A stretch of DNA of 64,000 nucleotides, taken from positions 1,612,001 through 1,676,000 of the forward strand of contig NZ_JNLQ01000002.1 in assembly GCF_000703165.1 (NCBI RefSeq). The letters are read 5' to 3'. Positions within the stretch are counted from its first letter, which is position 1. Each line of letters begins with the position of its first letter. The notes below the pieces were generated by a model. It worked only from the letters and a program-made list of their open reading frames with translations. It was not told where the DNA came from and did no database searches. A program made the translations under genes and the position numbers. This DNA comes from Butyrivibrio sp. AE3004. GTDB taxonomy: Bacteria > Bacillota > Clostridia > Lachnospirales > Lachnospiraceae. Shown piece after piece: positions 55,082 to 64,000 of this stretch.

Positions 55082-55969
55082 TTACTCTATATTTTGAATC
55101 TGCTCACGAACCTTCTCAACATCGGTCTTCAGACTTATACCCTTATCCGATATCTCAAGATCCGTAGATTTTGACAAGATAGTATTAGATTCTCTGTTCA
55201 TCTCCTGTGCAAGGAAGTCAAGTTTTCTACCAATTCCTTCCTTATCATCGCCCTTATTTAGAGCATCCCTCATAGCTTTAATATGACTTCTCAGTCTTAC
55301 AAGCTCTTCATCTACACAAACTTTATCAGCATAAAGAGTAACCTCCATAATAAGTCTGTTTTCATCAACAGATTTATCCTCGAGAAGCTCTTTTACCTTA
55401 TCACGAAGTCTGTTTCTGTATTCTTCGATAATAACCGGCGATCTTTCAGCGATAAAGTCTACACTTTCAAGCATTCCGGCAAGCTTTTCATCCAGGTCCT
55501 TATGCAGGAATTCTCCTTCTTTCTGTCTGGCAGCAGCAAATTCCTCACCCGCTTTGTCTATTGCCTTTTTCAGAGTGCCCCACATCTCATCCTCATCCAG
55601 TTCTGCATCTTCCATACTGAATACATCCGGATATTTTGAAAGAGCAGAAACACGGATATCATTATCAATTCCAAAATCTGCAGACATCTGTTTTAAATAA
55701 GAAAGATACTCGGCAGCTATCTCTTTATTGTATCTAACCCTCGTATCAGTCTCGGAAAAATCTTCATATGTTATAAAAACATCGACTTTTCCTCTTTTTA
55801 CGTAATTCTTAAGTTCATTTCTTATTTTGGATTCAAGAGCATTGAACTTTTTTGGCATCTTGATATTTATATCAAGATAGCGGTTATTAACGGATTTCAT
55901 TTCAACCGTAAACTTATGTTTCTCATCGGCAGTTTCACATCTGCCATAACCCGTCATACTGCAGACCAT
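55082..55969 (-). CDS. yicC: YicC family endoribonuclease-like protein
   Basis: 295 residues. YicC_N begins MVCSMTGYGR, with SVNNRYLDINIKMP, and the C-terminal DUF1732 part has DKVCVDEELVRLRSHI and GRKLDFLAQEMNRESNTILSK. E. coli YicC is implicated in sRNA decay; the role in Firmicutes is less clear. It is the first gene of yicC-gmk-rpoZ-rimO-pgsA. The ATG has GAGGA upstream, and a small hairpin (GCTGCA/TGCAGC) lies 20 nt before it. Confidence 0.94.
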   Translation of the reverse strand: MVCSMTGYGRCETADEKHKFTVEMKSVNNRYLDINIKMPKKFNALESKIRNELKNYVKRGKVDVFITYEDFSETDTRVRYNKEIAAEYLSYLKQMSADFGIDNDIRVSALSKYPDVFSMEDAELDEDEMWGTLKKAIDKAGEEFAAARQKEGEFLHKDLDEKLAGMLESVDFIAERSPVIIEEYRNRLRDKVKELLEDKSVDENRLIMEVTLYADKVCVDEELVRLRSHIKAMRDALNKGDDKEGIGRKLDFLAQEMNRESNTILSKSTDLEISDKGISLKTDVEKVREQIQNIE

Positions 55970-56046
55970 AATTCCTCACATTCTAGCTGCAAAATGCAGC
56001 GTTTATTATTATAAATAACCATATAGTTTATTCTATCACAAAAAAG

Positions 56047-59000
56047 TTATTCCTGTATCAGATTTTCCAATGTCTCAAAAAGAACTTCCGGCTGAACCGG
56101 TTTACTTAAATGTGCATTCAAACCGGCCTGAAGACTCTTTTGAACATCTTCATCAAAAGCATTTGCGGTAAGCGCAACTATCGGTATTGTTTTAGCATCC
56201 GCTCTTTCAATTTTTCTTATATTCATTGTTGCTGTTAGTCCATCCATTTCAGGCATTCTCATATCCATCAAAATTGCATCATAGTAGCCCTCCTTACTTT
56301 CTTTAAACATATCAAGAGCAATTTTTCCGTTTACTGCCAGCTCAGATTCAATTTTTCTTAAAGCAAGAACCTTCATAAGAATTTGAGAATTTACGGCCAT
56401 ATCTTCTGCTATCAGAATTCTTTTACCTTCAAGATCTGCTTTTTTTACTTCTTTTACCTTTAAGACGTTCTTTCTCTTAAATGCATTCCTGATTTCTTCA
56501 ATCAAATGTCCCGCAAGCAAAGGCTTTGCTATAAAACTGTCAACGCCTGCTTCAAGTGCTTCATTTAATACCTCATCCCAATTATATGCTGTAAGGATTA
56601 TAATAGCAGATTCGTCTCCAATAATTTCCCGTATTTGCCTTGTTGTCTCTATGCCATCCATTTCAGGCATCTTCCAATCCACAATTATCAGATTATACGG
56701 TTCTCTTCTGGCATGGTGAAGTTTAATCATTTCAATGGCTGCTTTACCTGAAAGAGCAATCTCCGTATTGATTCCCGCCTGCCCAAGAATAAGTCGTGCA
56801 TGATCCAAAGCGACCTGATCATCATCTATTATAAGAACATTCATGTCCTGTGGACGAATTTCGATTTCATTGTCGTAAGTATCATTTTCCCTGTCAGAAT
56901 CAATAACAGTAACCGTAACAGTAAAAGTTGTTCCTACTCCTTTCTTACTTTCAACACTTATCTTACCATTCATCATTTCGATAATGCTCTTTGATATAGC
57001 CATTCCCAGACCGGAGCTTCCATATTGATTTGATGTGCCGCTGTTTTCCTGACTAAAGGTATCGAAAAGTTTAGGTAAAAACTCCTGGCTCATACCAATG
57101 CCTGTATCACTTATTTTAAATTGTATCGAGGACTTTCCATCAACCCCGGCTATTTTCTCAATAGAAAAATCAACTTTGCCACCTGTATTTGTGAATTTAA
57201 CCGCATTGCCGAGAATATTTACAAGGACCTGTCTTAGCTTGATGCTATCACCTATATAATAATCACTAAGCTCTCCCTTTATATTGCAATTATAATCAAG
57301 TCCCTTATCCTGACACTGACTGCTGAAAATAATATTGATCTGTTCAATAAGTTGTGAAAAAGAAAACTCTTCATTCTTGATCACCATTCGGCCGCTTTCT
57401 ATCCTTGACATGTCGAGAATATCATTTATAAGACTGAGCAGATGCTGAGCTGAAGAACCGATTTTTTCAAGATAATCCTTTGCCTGCTCGGTAAGATTCG
57501 GTTCGTGAAGAGCAAGAGTATCCAGTCCGATTATCGCATTCATCGGAGTTCTTATCTCATGGCTCATATTTGATAAAAATACTGTCTTAGCTTTACTTGC
57601 TTCTTCAGCAGCCTTTAATGCATCACTAAGTGCCTGGTTCTTTGACATGTTATCACGCATTTCGAGATCAATATCAGTAAATCCTACACCGACAGCATGT
57701 ATGTCACCTTCATCATTTTCATCCGATTGCGTTACACCTGCCATACGAAGCATTTCATAGCTTTCTTTACCATCTTTTATTACAAGATATCTGTAGGCTA
57801 TAATCGCTTCATCCTCCAGATTCTTCTTTATGTTTTCAGGTTTTATAAAATCCAGAAAACCTTCAAGATAATCCTTACCGACATAATTTGAAGCATATTC
57901 CTTAAAGGCTGTTGAGTATTTAAAGTGTTCTCCTTCCTTAACATCATTATAATAATTAGAGTCACTTCTATAGCAAACCCCGTCGTCCTTATCAAGATCG
58001 ATATAGTACACACTCCTATAGTCCGAAGCCAGAGCCGTAATCATCTTATCCTGCTGTTTACGCTTCTCCTCCTGTTCGAGCAGTTCATCCTGAAGACTTA
58101 TACGTTCTTCCAATTCCTGTTGAAGAACTTCAGAGGTTTCTTTTTCAAGCATCAGTTTGTCGTTCTTTCTGATCTGAATAACAAAAATAATAAATACAGT
58201 CGTTAATACAATAGCAATCAAGCCTGACATAAAAAGACTGCGAAAAACTATACCATTTGAAATGGTTTTTATCTGCTCACTTATAACACTTTCTCGTATA
58301 AGATATGTCAGTATCCAATCAGTTTTGTGAACAGGAATATATGTAAGTGTCTCCTTTATACCATTATAGGTAAAAGATACAACGCCTCTGTTTCTGTCAG
58401 TAAAATCATTACTTATTTTTTCAACACTGTATCCTTTTTCAAATTCTGCATTCTTAAGTGCATGGATAAGATTGCTCTCACTTGCAAGCCCTCCTAAAAC
58501 AATATTGGTAAGAGACGTTCCGTCTGTCGTATATATATTGCAGAAGGTGGTACTGTTATTTGATCCTCCAAGCGACAACCCTTCCAGAAATATACTCATG
58601 TCCATTTCCATGAAGCATGCAAGCAAAGTATGATTTTCAAATGGAAGCCTGTCGACCGGTATGGCCACTATTAGCTTCATATCTTCTTTTTTTGACGTTT
58701 TTATTGAAATCTCAGGCCCGGAAAGAGTCTGATAATCGAAATCATATTGGTCTATATCTGTTCTTGTTCCCTTTGATGTGTATATAAGACCGTTTTCATC
58801 AACAAATGCAAATTTTTCCAGATTGTAAAGCTGTTTCATTCTTATCTGATAATCCTGAAGGGCCTCAACACTTTCAAGGTCACTTTTCCCGATCAGACCG
58901 GTAGCAACCTTTAGATTACTTATATATGTATTTAGTGTTGCAGTTACAACCTGTTCTCTTCTTGCCGCAAGTTCATCAAGATAGAGCAGACTGACATTTC

Positions 59001-59130
59001 TTACAGCTGCTTCTGTATCCGAGCTTGCACTTCGTCCGTTAAATATAGTCCCGAAAACCAATATAAATGCAACGATTATTCCGCTGATGATTGCGATTTT
59101 AATCAAATTATTACTGTTTTTTACTTTCAT
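56047..59130 (-). CDS. Hybrid sensor histidine kinase with two receiver domains
   Basis: 1027 residues. A transmembrane helix at about 10-30, an extracellular Cache-like sensor (about 35-290), a second transmembrane helix at about 300-320, a coiled coil (325-365), and a PAS-like segment (about 370-490) lead to HisKA with His 524 (SHEIRTPMN). The HATPase has N642 (GNAVKFTNTGG), DTGIGMS and GSSGLGMAISKS. Two receivers follow, with phospho-acceptors near Asp 818 (VDWKMPEMDG) and Asp 956 (MDMRMPEMDG). There is no Hpt domain and no separate response regulator nearby, so its output is unclear. ATG has GGAGGGG upstream. Confidence 0.93.
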   Translation of the reverse strand: MKVKNSNNLIKIAIISGIIVAFILVFGTIFNGRSASSDTEAAVRNVSLLYLDELAARREQVVTATLNTYISNLKVATGLIGKSDLESVEALQDYQIRMKQLYNLEKFAFVDENGLIYTSKGTRTDIDQYDFDYQTLSGPEISIKTSKKEDMKLIVAIPVDRLPFENHTLLACFMEMDMSIFLEGLSLGGSNNSTTFCNIYTTDGTSLTNIVLGGLASESNLIHALKNAEFEKGYSVEKISNDFTDRNRGVVSFTYNGIKETLTYIPVHKTDWILTYLIRESVISEQIKTISNGIVFRSLFMSGLIAIVLTTVFIIFVIQIRKNDKLMLEKETSEVLQQELEERISLQDELLEQEEKRKQQDKMITALASDYRSVYYIDLDKDDGVCYRSDSNYYNDVKEGEHFKYSTAFKEYASNYVGKDYLEGFLDFIKPENIKKNLEDEAIIAYRYLVIKDGKESYEMLRMAGVTQSDENDEGDIHAVGVGFTDIDLEMRDNMSKNQALSDALKAAEEASKAKTVFLSNMSHEIRTPMNAIIGLDTLALHEPNLTEQAKDYLEKIGSSAQHLLSLINDILDMSRIESGRMVIKNEEFSFSQLIEQINIIFSSQCQDKGLDYNCNIKGELSDYYIGDSIKLRQVLVNILGNAVKFTNTGGKVDFSIEKIAGVDGKSSIQFKISDTGIGMSQEFLPKLFDTFSQENSGTSNQYGSSGLGMAISKSIIEMMNGKISVESKKGVGTTFTVTVTVIDSDRENDTYDNEIEIRPQDMNVLIIDDDQVALDHARLILGQAGINTEIALSGKAAIEMIKLHHARREPYNLIIVDWKMPEMDGIETTRQIREIIGDESAIIILTAYNWDEVLNEALEAGVDSFIAKPLLAGHLIEEIRNAFKRKNVLKVKEVKKADLEGKRILIAEDMAVNSQILMKVLALRKIESELAVNGKIALDMFKESKEGYYDAILMDMRMPEMDGLTATMNIRKIERADAKTIPIVALTANAFDEDVQKSLQAGLNAHLSKPVQPEVLFETLENLIQE

Positions 59131-59166
59131 ATCCCCTCCAAATTGAAAGAAAAACCAACAGAATTA

Positions 59167-59196
59167 ATTATACAATAAAAATCGGCAATCAATCAG
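59167..59196 (-). promoter_or_regulatory. Possible promoter of the sensor kinase gene
   Basis: TATAAT (59172-59167) with CTGATT (59196-59191) 18 nt upstream on the minus strand. The ATG is at 59130. The -35 is weak. Confidence 0.4.
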
Positions 59197-59265
59197 TAAA
59201 CAATCGATATTTCGTACTTTTTTAATAGTAATTTTATTTTTCACCAGTTAAAAAGAGCCTTATAA

Positions 59266-61056
59266 TCACTCAATTTCTTTTAATGATGAAATGTCAGTTC
59301 CTATAACCATTGAATAATTTGTGTAGTACACAACAAAGCCCGGCTTTGCACCACTTGGTTTTTTAACATCTTTTCGTTTAAGATAATCTATTTCAACCTT
59401 CTGCTGTTCTTTTCCTTTTGAATAATAAGCAGCGAGGGAAGCTGCCTCTTCAAAGGCTCTGTCAGGAACTTCTTTACCTTCAGTAATAAGCACTACATGT
59501 GAACCGGGAATTCCTTTTGCATGAAACCACCAGTCCCCACCATTAGCCATCTTGAAAGTTAATTCATCATTCTGATAGTTGTTCTTACCAACATAAATAT
59601 TAAAACCATCGCTGCTTACATAGTGAAAAGGTTTACTCTTCGACTTTACGGATCCGGGATTTTTTCCGTTCTTTCCTTTTCCGTTTAGTCTTTCAGCCGC
59701 GCTTCCCTTAATGTATCCTCCTTCTATAAGCTCACGCCTTATGTCAGTAAGATCATCCTCCTGCCTTGCAATATCTAAAGACGCAGCTATAGACTCAAGA
59801 TGTGAAACAGTCTGAGACACTTCCTTCATCTGAGTTTCAAGCGCTTCTGCAGTCCTTTTCAATTTTGTATATCTGTCGAAATACTTTTTGGCATTTTGAG
59901 AAATAGAAAGTGTAGGATCAAGAGGGATGGTTACATCATTTCCTGAATTATAATCATTAACTGTTATGGATTTTGCCTCAGGTTCCGCACTGTACCCATA
60001 AACAGTAAGGAGTTCTCCGTAAATGCGATATTTATCTTTCTTTTCAGTATCCTTAAGCTGATTATTCTGAAGATCCAGTGTCCTGATATTTCTCTCAAGC
60101 GCCGTAGCTACCAGTTTTCTTAAATCTGAGGATTTTTGTCTTATCCTGGTTACAGTATTTTTTTCTGCATAAAAGTCCAGAAGTAGTGATGATATCTCAT
60201 CATATTCCTTATATTCGGAATCACCACCATGATACATTGAAAGAGAAACAGCTGCATACTCCTTAGGCTTTCCATTTATATAAATAAGTTCCGGCGTAAA
60301 CTTCTTCTCTTTAACAATATTCATCATTTGATCAAATGATGTCCATAAATCATTAAGCTCAGAATTTTCCAGTGCTATGGCAGATTTATCTGAATCCACT
60401 CCCGCCCTATAGCATATTTCATGAGATATTACGGGTGAAAGTCCTGTAAAGGTTCCGTAAAGAGCCTTAAATATGGCCTGACCTTTAGAAGGAATGATAC
60501 TCATAAAGTCATCCTTTGTTGTCAAAAGCGGATCAAGCTTATCCTGAGTTTTGGGGACAAAATAGTCTCTTCCGGGAAGCACCTCTCTGACTGAGCTTAC
60601 AGATGAAGGTATATGCTTTATAGAATCTATAATTTTATTATCCTCATCAACAAAAATAATATTGCTGTATTTTCCCATTAACTCAATGAGCAGCGTTTTA
60701 TGACGAAGATCCCCCATTTCATCCAGATGTTCAACATCAATCCTGATAATTCTTTCAAGCCCCGGCTGTTCCACTGCTATGATCTTGCCATTTTGTATAT
60801 GTTTTCTTAGCAGCATACAAAAATTTGGCGCTGTCATAGGACTTTGCTTGTTCTCATCAGTCATATATACCAAAGGCAATGACGCATCCGAGGACATAAA
60901 AAGTCTTCTCTGTCCCCCGCCGTTTTCAACAGCTCTTCTGACTGTGATAAGTAGCTCATCTTTTTCAGTCTGTGCTATCTTATATATTCTGCCACCAAGT
61001 AATTCACTTTTTAAGTCTCTAACAATATTTGCAACTGTAATGCCATCAAATGCCAT
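59266..61056 (-). CDS. rqcH: RqcH (Rqc2/NEMF/FbpA family)
   Basis: 596 residues. RqcH binds stalled 50S-peptidyl-tRNA and adds C-terminal alanine tails for degradation. NFACT-N comes first (MAFDGITVANIVRDL; GRIYKIAQ), then a helix-hairpin-helix and coiled-coil middle, and NFACT-R with DELTFKMANGGDWWFHAKGIPGSHVVL near the end. It was once annotated as fibronectin-binding protein. The tmRNA and SmpB are also in this window, so two rescue pathways are present. It follows the LTA-synthase-like gene by 37 nt. Confidence 0.95.
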   Translation of the reverse strand: MAFDGITVANIVRDLKSELLGGRIYKIAQTEKDELLITVRRAVENGGGQRRLFMSSDASLPLVYMTDENKQSPMTAPNFCMLLRKHIQNGKIIAVEQPGLERIIRIDVEHLDEMGDLRHKTLLIELMGKYSNIIFVDEDNKIIDSIKHIPSSVSSVREVLPGRDYFVPKTQDKLDPLLTTKDDFMSIIPSKGQAIFKALYGTFTGLSPVISHEICYRAGVDSDKSAIALENSELNDLWTSFDQMMNIVKEKKFTPELIYINGKPKEYAAVSLSMYHGGDSEYKEYDEISSLLLDFYAEKNTVTRIRQKSSDLRKLVATALERNIRTLDLQNNQLKDTEKKDKYRIYGELLTVYGYSAEPEAKSITVNDYNSGNDVTIPLDPTLSISQNAKKYFDRYTKLKRTAEALETQMKEVSQTVSHLESIAASLDIARQEDDLTDIRRELIEGGYIKGSAAERLNGKGKNGKNPGSVKSKSKPFHYVSSDGFNIYVGKNNYQNDELTFKMANGGDWWFHAKGIPGSHVVLITEGKEVPDRAFEEAASLAAYYSKGKEQQKVEIDYLKRKDVKKPSGAKPGFVVYYTNYSMVIGTDISSLKEIE

Positions 61057-61093
61057 TTCTAAACCTCATTTGCTTTTCATATAGCTTTTGTAA

Positions 61094-63328
61094 TCAGTAT
61101 CTTCTGCATTCCTTATCAAGCAGATCGAAATTCACATAATCCACAACTCTTCCGTTTGAATTTTTAACGACAGCAAAATGAAGACCTTTTCGTTCCATCA
61201 TAATGTTGTTTCCGTTAATTTCCATAAGAAAGTCCCTGTCATCAAAGCTATCCCAGCTTCCTTTTAGATGATAAGAGAGATTATCGGATACTTTACCTTC
61301 AATTTCAGCATTTTTCTTAGACACAATAACATCCTTAGTATCGGAATTAATAGCTGCAGTAATGGTTATATCCTCACCCTTATTGATATCATCCTCTATT
61401 CCGAGATCATGCAGGAGTGTTATATCGTCACCTGTAAGTCTCATGGCTCCGCTCTTTCTTGTCGTTATGAAAACAGTATAATCACTTGATTCAGCATAGC
61501 TCTTCAAGGCTTTTAAATACTCGCCTATATCGGTCTGCTTAAGATTCATATCCCCGTGCTGTGAAAATAAAGATATTCGTGAACCGAGCGAACCGTTCAT
61601 ATATATTCTAAAGTCCGTATCACTCTCATCTATAGTTTCTGCAGGTAAAATGCTCACATAACTTCCATCAGTATTTTTTGTCATTTCCATACTGATAAGT
61701 CTGTCATAATCGCCTTCAGGCTCAACTTCCAATTCAACATTTTCAATCTGTTCAATATTATTTTCAATATTGCTGACCGTTATATTCACATTACCGTTAT
61801 CGTCATATGATATGTCCACATCACAGGTAGGATCACTGTAATTCTGGCTTGCAATTGATTCTTCACTAATTCCGGCAAGCTCATTCATAAAGTGAGACTT
61901 TCTGTCGAGTTCACTTTTTTCGTATTCCATCCCATATTTTTCAAGAAGAGTTTCTTCCTCTGAAAACAAATTCGCTCCAAGTGCCAGTCTGTTTCCTTCA
62001 ATCTCAGCACCAAGTGAAGCAATTGTAGTCGGAAACATATCAAGAGTTGTATAACTTCTCTTAACTTTGTTTTTTACGGAAGCATCCGCATTTATGAAGC
62101 ACGTATATACAGTTCTTACATAATCACTTGGTACCTCATCGCAATAATCGGCATCCATAGTGGGATGATCTCCCACAAGAACTATCGTCGTATTGTCATA
62201 AAAGTCCTGTTCCTGTACCCATTTTACAAAATCAGCAGTCTGACGGCTTGAGCACGCAAACACATTTGAATACTGATCAGAAAATTTATCTTCACAGAGT
62301 CTGCATACATAACCATCCTCAAAATGTGTATCAACGGTAAGAAGCGTCATATTGAACGGTTCATCGTTCTTTGATAGCGCAGTAAGTCTGTTCTTTGCAT
62401 ATTCAAAAAGCTTTTCATCTTCAAAGCCCCACCAGACACCATAGTCCTGTGGAATCCATTGTTGCTCCTTGGCATAAGGATAATCAATTATGTCAAAGTC
62501 TCCATGTACCTTAAAGAAAAGTTCACGACCTCCAAATGTAGCATTGGATCCGCAAAGGTATTCCTGATGATAACCTTCATCCTTAAGAATATCTCCAAGT
62601 CCTTTTACAGTAGGAAAAAATGTTTCCTGTTCAGACATACTGTTTGCTTCTATACTGATTTGAAGCGGAAGACCCGTGGACTGTGCAAAAATCGCGCCCA
62701 TGGTCCAATCGGTTCCCGGCATTGAAAATCCGCCATTTAATTTGCCGGTGCCGTCTCCAAAAAATTCGTTTTCAAGAGCCAAATTGGTAAGCTCCGGTAT
62801 TCTGCTCTCTTCAAATCCGCCACCATGCGTTTTGTCAGCATCTGTAACTTCCATAGATTCAAGATAAATATAGATCAGATTTCTCTTCTTTTCTGGAAAT
62901 TCGATTTTTACGCTGCCGGGATCTACATAGTTATCTTTAATAAAAGTTGAAGCATGTATCTGCTGATCAATATATGACGTCATATCCAGCTGAATCCAGG
63001 TATATATAACAGCTGCAAAAAAGGCTGCAGCTCCTGTAATTGCCACTATAAGATTTCTTTTTCCTCCTAAATCCTCTTTCTTAACAAAGATAAGGAATGC
63101 AAAAATGAGCGCTGATGCAATACATGCAGGTAGAAATGCTTTCATAACAAAAAGTTTGATCATTGCATGTGAAGCTCCGGATAGCGACATTTTTACATTA
63201 AATACAAGTTCGTTAACTGTCATGGTATTCCATGTATGGAAGAACCACCATGCCGTAAAGAAAAGCAGAAAAGCCACTCCTACAATAATGGTAGCAATTA
63301 TGTTTTTTATTATATTTCTCTTTTTCAC
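61094..63328 (-). CDS. LTA-synthase-like phosphoglycerol transferase with extra C-terminal domain
   Basis: 744 residues from a GTG at 63328 (GGAG 5 nt upstream). Three or four transmembrane helices (about 10-135) are followed by an extracellular sulfatase/alkaline-phosphatase fold. NLIYIYLESME starts the fold, PGTDWTMG likely holds the nucleophilic threonine, and VGDHPTMDADYC holds metal ligands. These enzymes transfer glycerol-phosphate from phosphatidylglycerol to build lipoteichoic acid or membrane glycans. The final about 200 residues are an additional beta-rich domain, possibly ILEI-like. It is divergent from a GDPD lipoprotein gene. Confidence 0.88.
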   Translation of the reverse strand: MKKRNIIKNIIATIIVGVAFLLFFTAWWFFHTWNTMTVNELVFNVKMSLSGASHAMIKLFVMKAFLPACIASALIFAFLIFVKKEDLGGKRNLIVAITGAAAFFAAVIYTWIQLDMTSYIDQQIHASTFIKDNYVDPGSVKIEFPEKKRNLIYIYLESMEVTDADKTHGGGFEESRIPELTNLALENEFFGDGTGKLNGGFSMPGTDWTMGAIFAQSTGLPLQISIEANSMSEQETFFPTVKGLGDILKDEGYHQEYLCGSNATFGGRELFFKVHGDFDIIDYPYAKEQQWIPQDYGVWWGFEDEKLFEYAKNRLTALSKNDEPFNMTLLTVDTHFEDGYVCRLCEDKFSDQYSNVFACSSRQTADFVKWVQEQDFYDNTTIVLVGDHPTMDADYCDEVPSDYVRTVYTCFINADASVKNKVKRSYTTLDMFPTTIASLGAEIEGNRLALGANLFSEEETLLEKYGMEYEKSELDRKSHFMNELAGISEESIASQNYSDPTCDVDISYDDNGNVNITVSNIENNIEQIENVELEVEPEGDYDRLISMEMTKNTDGSYVSILPAETIDESDTDFRIYMNGSLGSRISLFSQHGDMNLKQTDIGEYLKALKSYAESSDYTVFITTRKSGAMRLTGDDITLLHDLGIEDDINKGEDITITAAINSDTKDVIVSKKNAEIEGKVSDNLSYHLKGSWDSFDDRDFLMEINGNNIMMERKGLHFAVVKNSNGRVVDYVNFDLLDKECRRY

Positions 63329-63373
63329 GCCTACTCCATAAATGTTATAATTATTTTTGTTTCAAACCAAGTT

Positions 63374-63382
63374 ATTTTAGCA
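63374..63382 (-). promoter_or_regulatory. Extended -10 of the LTA-synthase-like gene
   Basis: TGCTAAAAT on the minus strand is an extended -10 about 46 nt before the GTG start at 63328. The -35 is not clear. The opposing GDPD gene starts 43 nt away, so its promoter must overlap. Confidence 0.45.
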
Positions 63383-63424
63383 CATAAGAAGTTTAAATAG
63401 CAAAACCAAAGGATAAACCTCATA

Positions 63425-64000
63425 ATGAAAGCACAAAAATATTTTTACCTCATAATGATTTCTTTATTTATTTTTCTTATAGGCTGTACTAATTCCAATG
63501 ATCTTAGCAAAATTGAAGCTATGCGGGATTTTTTTTCAGAGACAAAGTATATCATTCATGCCTGCGGGATAATATCCGATTCAGAAGGAAATGAATACGA
63601 TTATACGAATTCCAGAGAAGCACTTGAAAACAGCTACGCCAAAGGAAACAGAATTATTGAAGCGGATTTTCATTACACAAGCGACCATGTACTTGTTTGC
63701 GGTCATGCATGGGGAGATCTTTATCTTGAAGGAAAGCAGCTGACTCCTGGCGAAGCCCCAAACTACTCTGATTTTCTGAAATGTAAGGTTCAGGATAAAT
63801 TTTCTGTCCTTACCTTTGACGATATTGCAAAGTTCATGCGGCAGCATGAAGATCTTATACTTGTAACAGATACAAAAGAAACCGATATTGATACTTATAA
63901 AAAAATAGCCGCTGATTATCCTGACCTTAAGGAAAGATTTGTGGTTCAGATTTACCACGCCAAAGAATTCGAAAAAGTAAGAAAAGTTGGTTTTCCCTAC
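63425..64000 (+). CDS. Glycerophosphodiester phosphodiesterase family lipoprotein (3' part cut by window edge)
   Basis: 192 residues are visible. A lipoprotein signal peptide ends in IFLIGC (Cys 21), so the protein is membrane-lipidated and outside. IIHACGI provides the first catalytic histidine, IIEADFHYTSD the Glu-x-Asp metal pair, and VCGHAW the second histidine, as in GDPD/PI-PLC-like TIM barrels. The family hydrolyses glycerophosphodiesters. Its place next to the LTA-synthase-like gene suggests turnover of glycerophosphate polymers or lipids. The ATG has AAAGGA 11 nt upstream. Confidence 0.82.
   Translation, partial: MKAQKYFYLIMISLFIFLIGCTNSNDLSKIEAMRDFFSETKYIIHACGIISDSEGNEYDYTNSREALENSYAKGNRIIEADFHYTSDHVLVCGHAWGDLYLEGKQLTPGEAPNYSDFLKCKVQDKFSVLTFDDIAKFMRQHEDLILVTDTKETDIDTYKKIAADYPDLKERFVVQIYHAKEFEKVRKVGFPY

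Noticed and set aside
1..64000. CRISPR arrays, insertion sequences, prophage or integrase genes
   Set aside because: No repeat-spacer periodicity, transposase, integrase, phage structural gene or flanking duplications were seen.

Overview
The window looks like a chromosomal segment of a low-GC Firmicute of the Lachnospiraceae (Butyrivibrio/Pseudobutyrivibrio/Roseburia-like). This rests on AT-rich DNA with strong AGGAGG-type ribosome sites, an electron-bifurcating NfnAB pair, an fhs-folD one-carbon operon, a Clostridia-type tmRNA and typical Firmicute gene clusters. The genus is a guess. There is no phage, insertion sequence, integrase, CRISPR array, rRNA or classical tRNA. Nearly all genes lie on the minus strand; only aroC, a 191-residue orphan and the partial gene at the right edge are on the plus strand.

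Layout, left to right. (1) 1-2902: serC-serA-DUF1015 serine operon with its own promoter. (2) 3091-12512: tgt-yajC-leuB-[GT-C membrane glycosyltransferase]-ilvD-ilvB-[L,D-transpeptidase]. Two cell-envelope genes sit inside a branched-chain amino-acid gene string that ends in a terminator. (3) 12621-13748: a monocistronic VanY-like carboxypeptidase. (4) 13951-15140: aroC and a bidirectional terminator. (5) 15148-27532: an eleven-gene unidirectional string with overlapping or nearly touching genes (2-TM protein, rlmH, phoH, degenerate PgpH-like protein, ybeY, flippase, BaiN-like flavoprotein, flavoprotein-MTHFS fusion, proA, tandem aldolase, lactonase). (6) 27703-30109: nfnAB with promoter. (7) 30116-34219: fhs-folD-zinc-ribbon protein. 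(8) 34253-37198: ftsK/spoIIIE, divergent from the 191-residue orphan. (9) 37976-40255: secreted protein, proB and a GNAT acetyltransferase. (10) 40370-44213: ssrA (tmRNA), smpB, rnr, secG, i.e. trans-translation, RNA decay and secretion. (11) 44256-50112: gpmI, then a lipoprotein M16 peptidase operon. (12) 50264-52119: DEAD-box helicase with a hairpin leader. (13) 52157-55969: yicC-gmk-rpoZ-rimO-pgsA. (14) 56047-59196: a hybrid sensor kinase with two receiver domains. (15) 59266-64000: rqcH, an LTA-synthase-like phosphoglycerol transferase, and a divergent, truncated GDPD lipoprotein.

Most of the window is housekeeping. The points most worth a second look are: the in-frame fusion of a COG2509 flavoprotein to 5-formyl-THF cyclo-ligase; the PgpH-position membrane protein whose HD catalytic residues are gone; the tandem class II aldolase whose second half lost its zinc ligands; the envelope genes embedded in the leu/ilv string; a terminator-like hairpin in the helicase leader; and a possible permuted ILEI-like domain at the end of the LTA-synthase-like protein. 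I see no clear defence system or mobile system.
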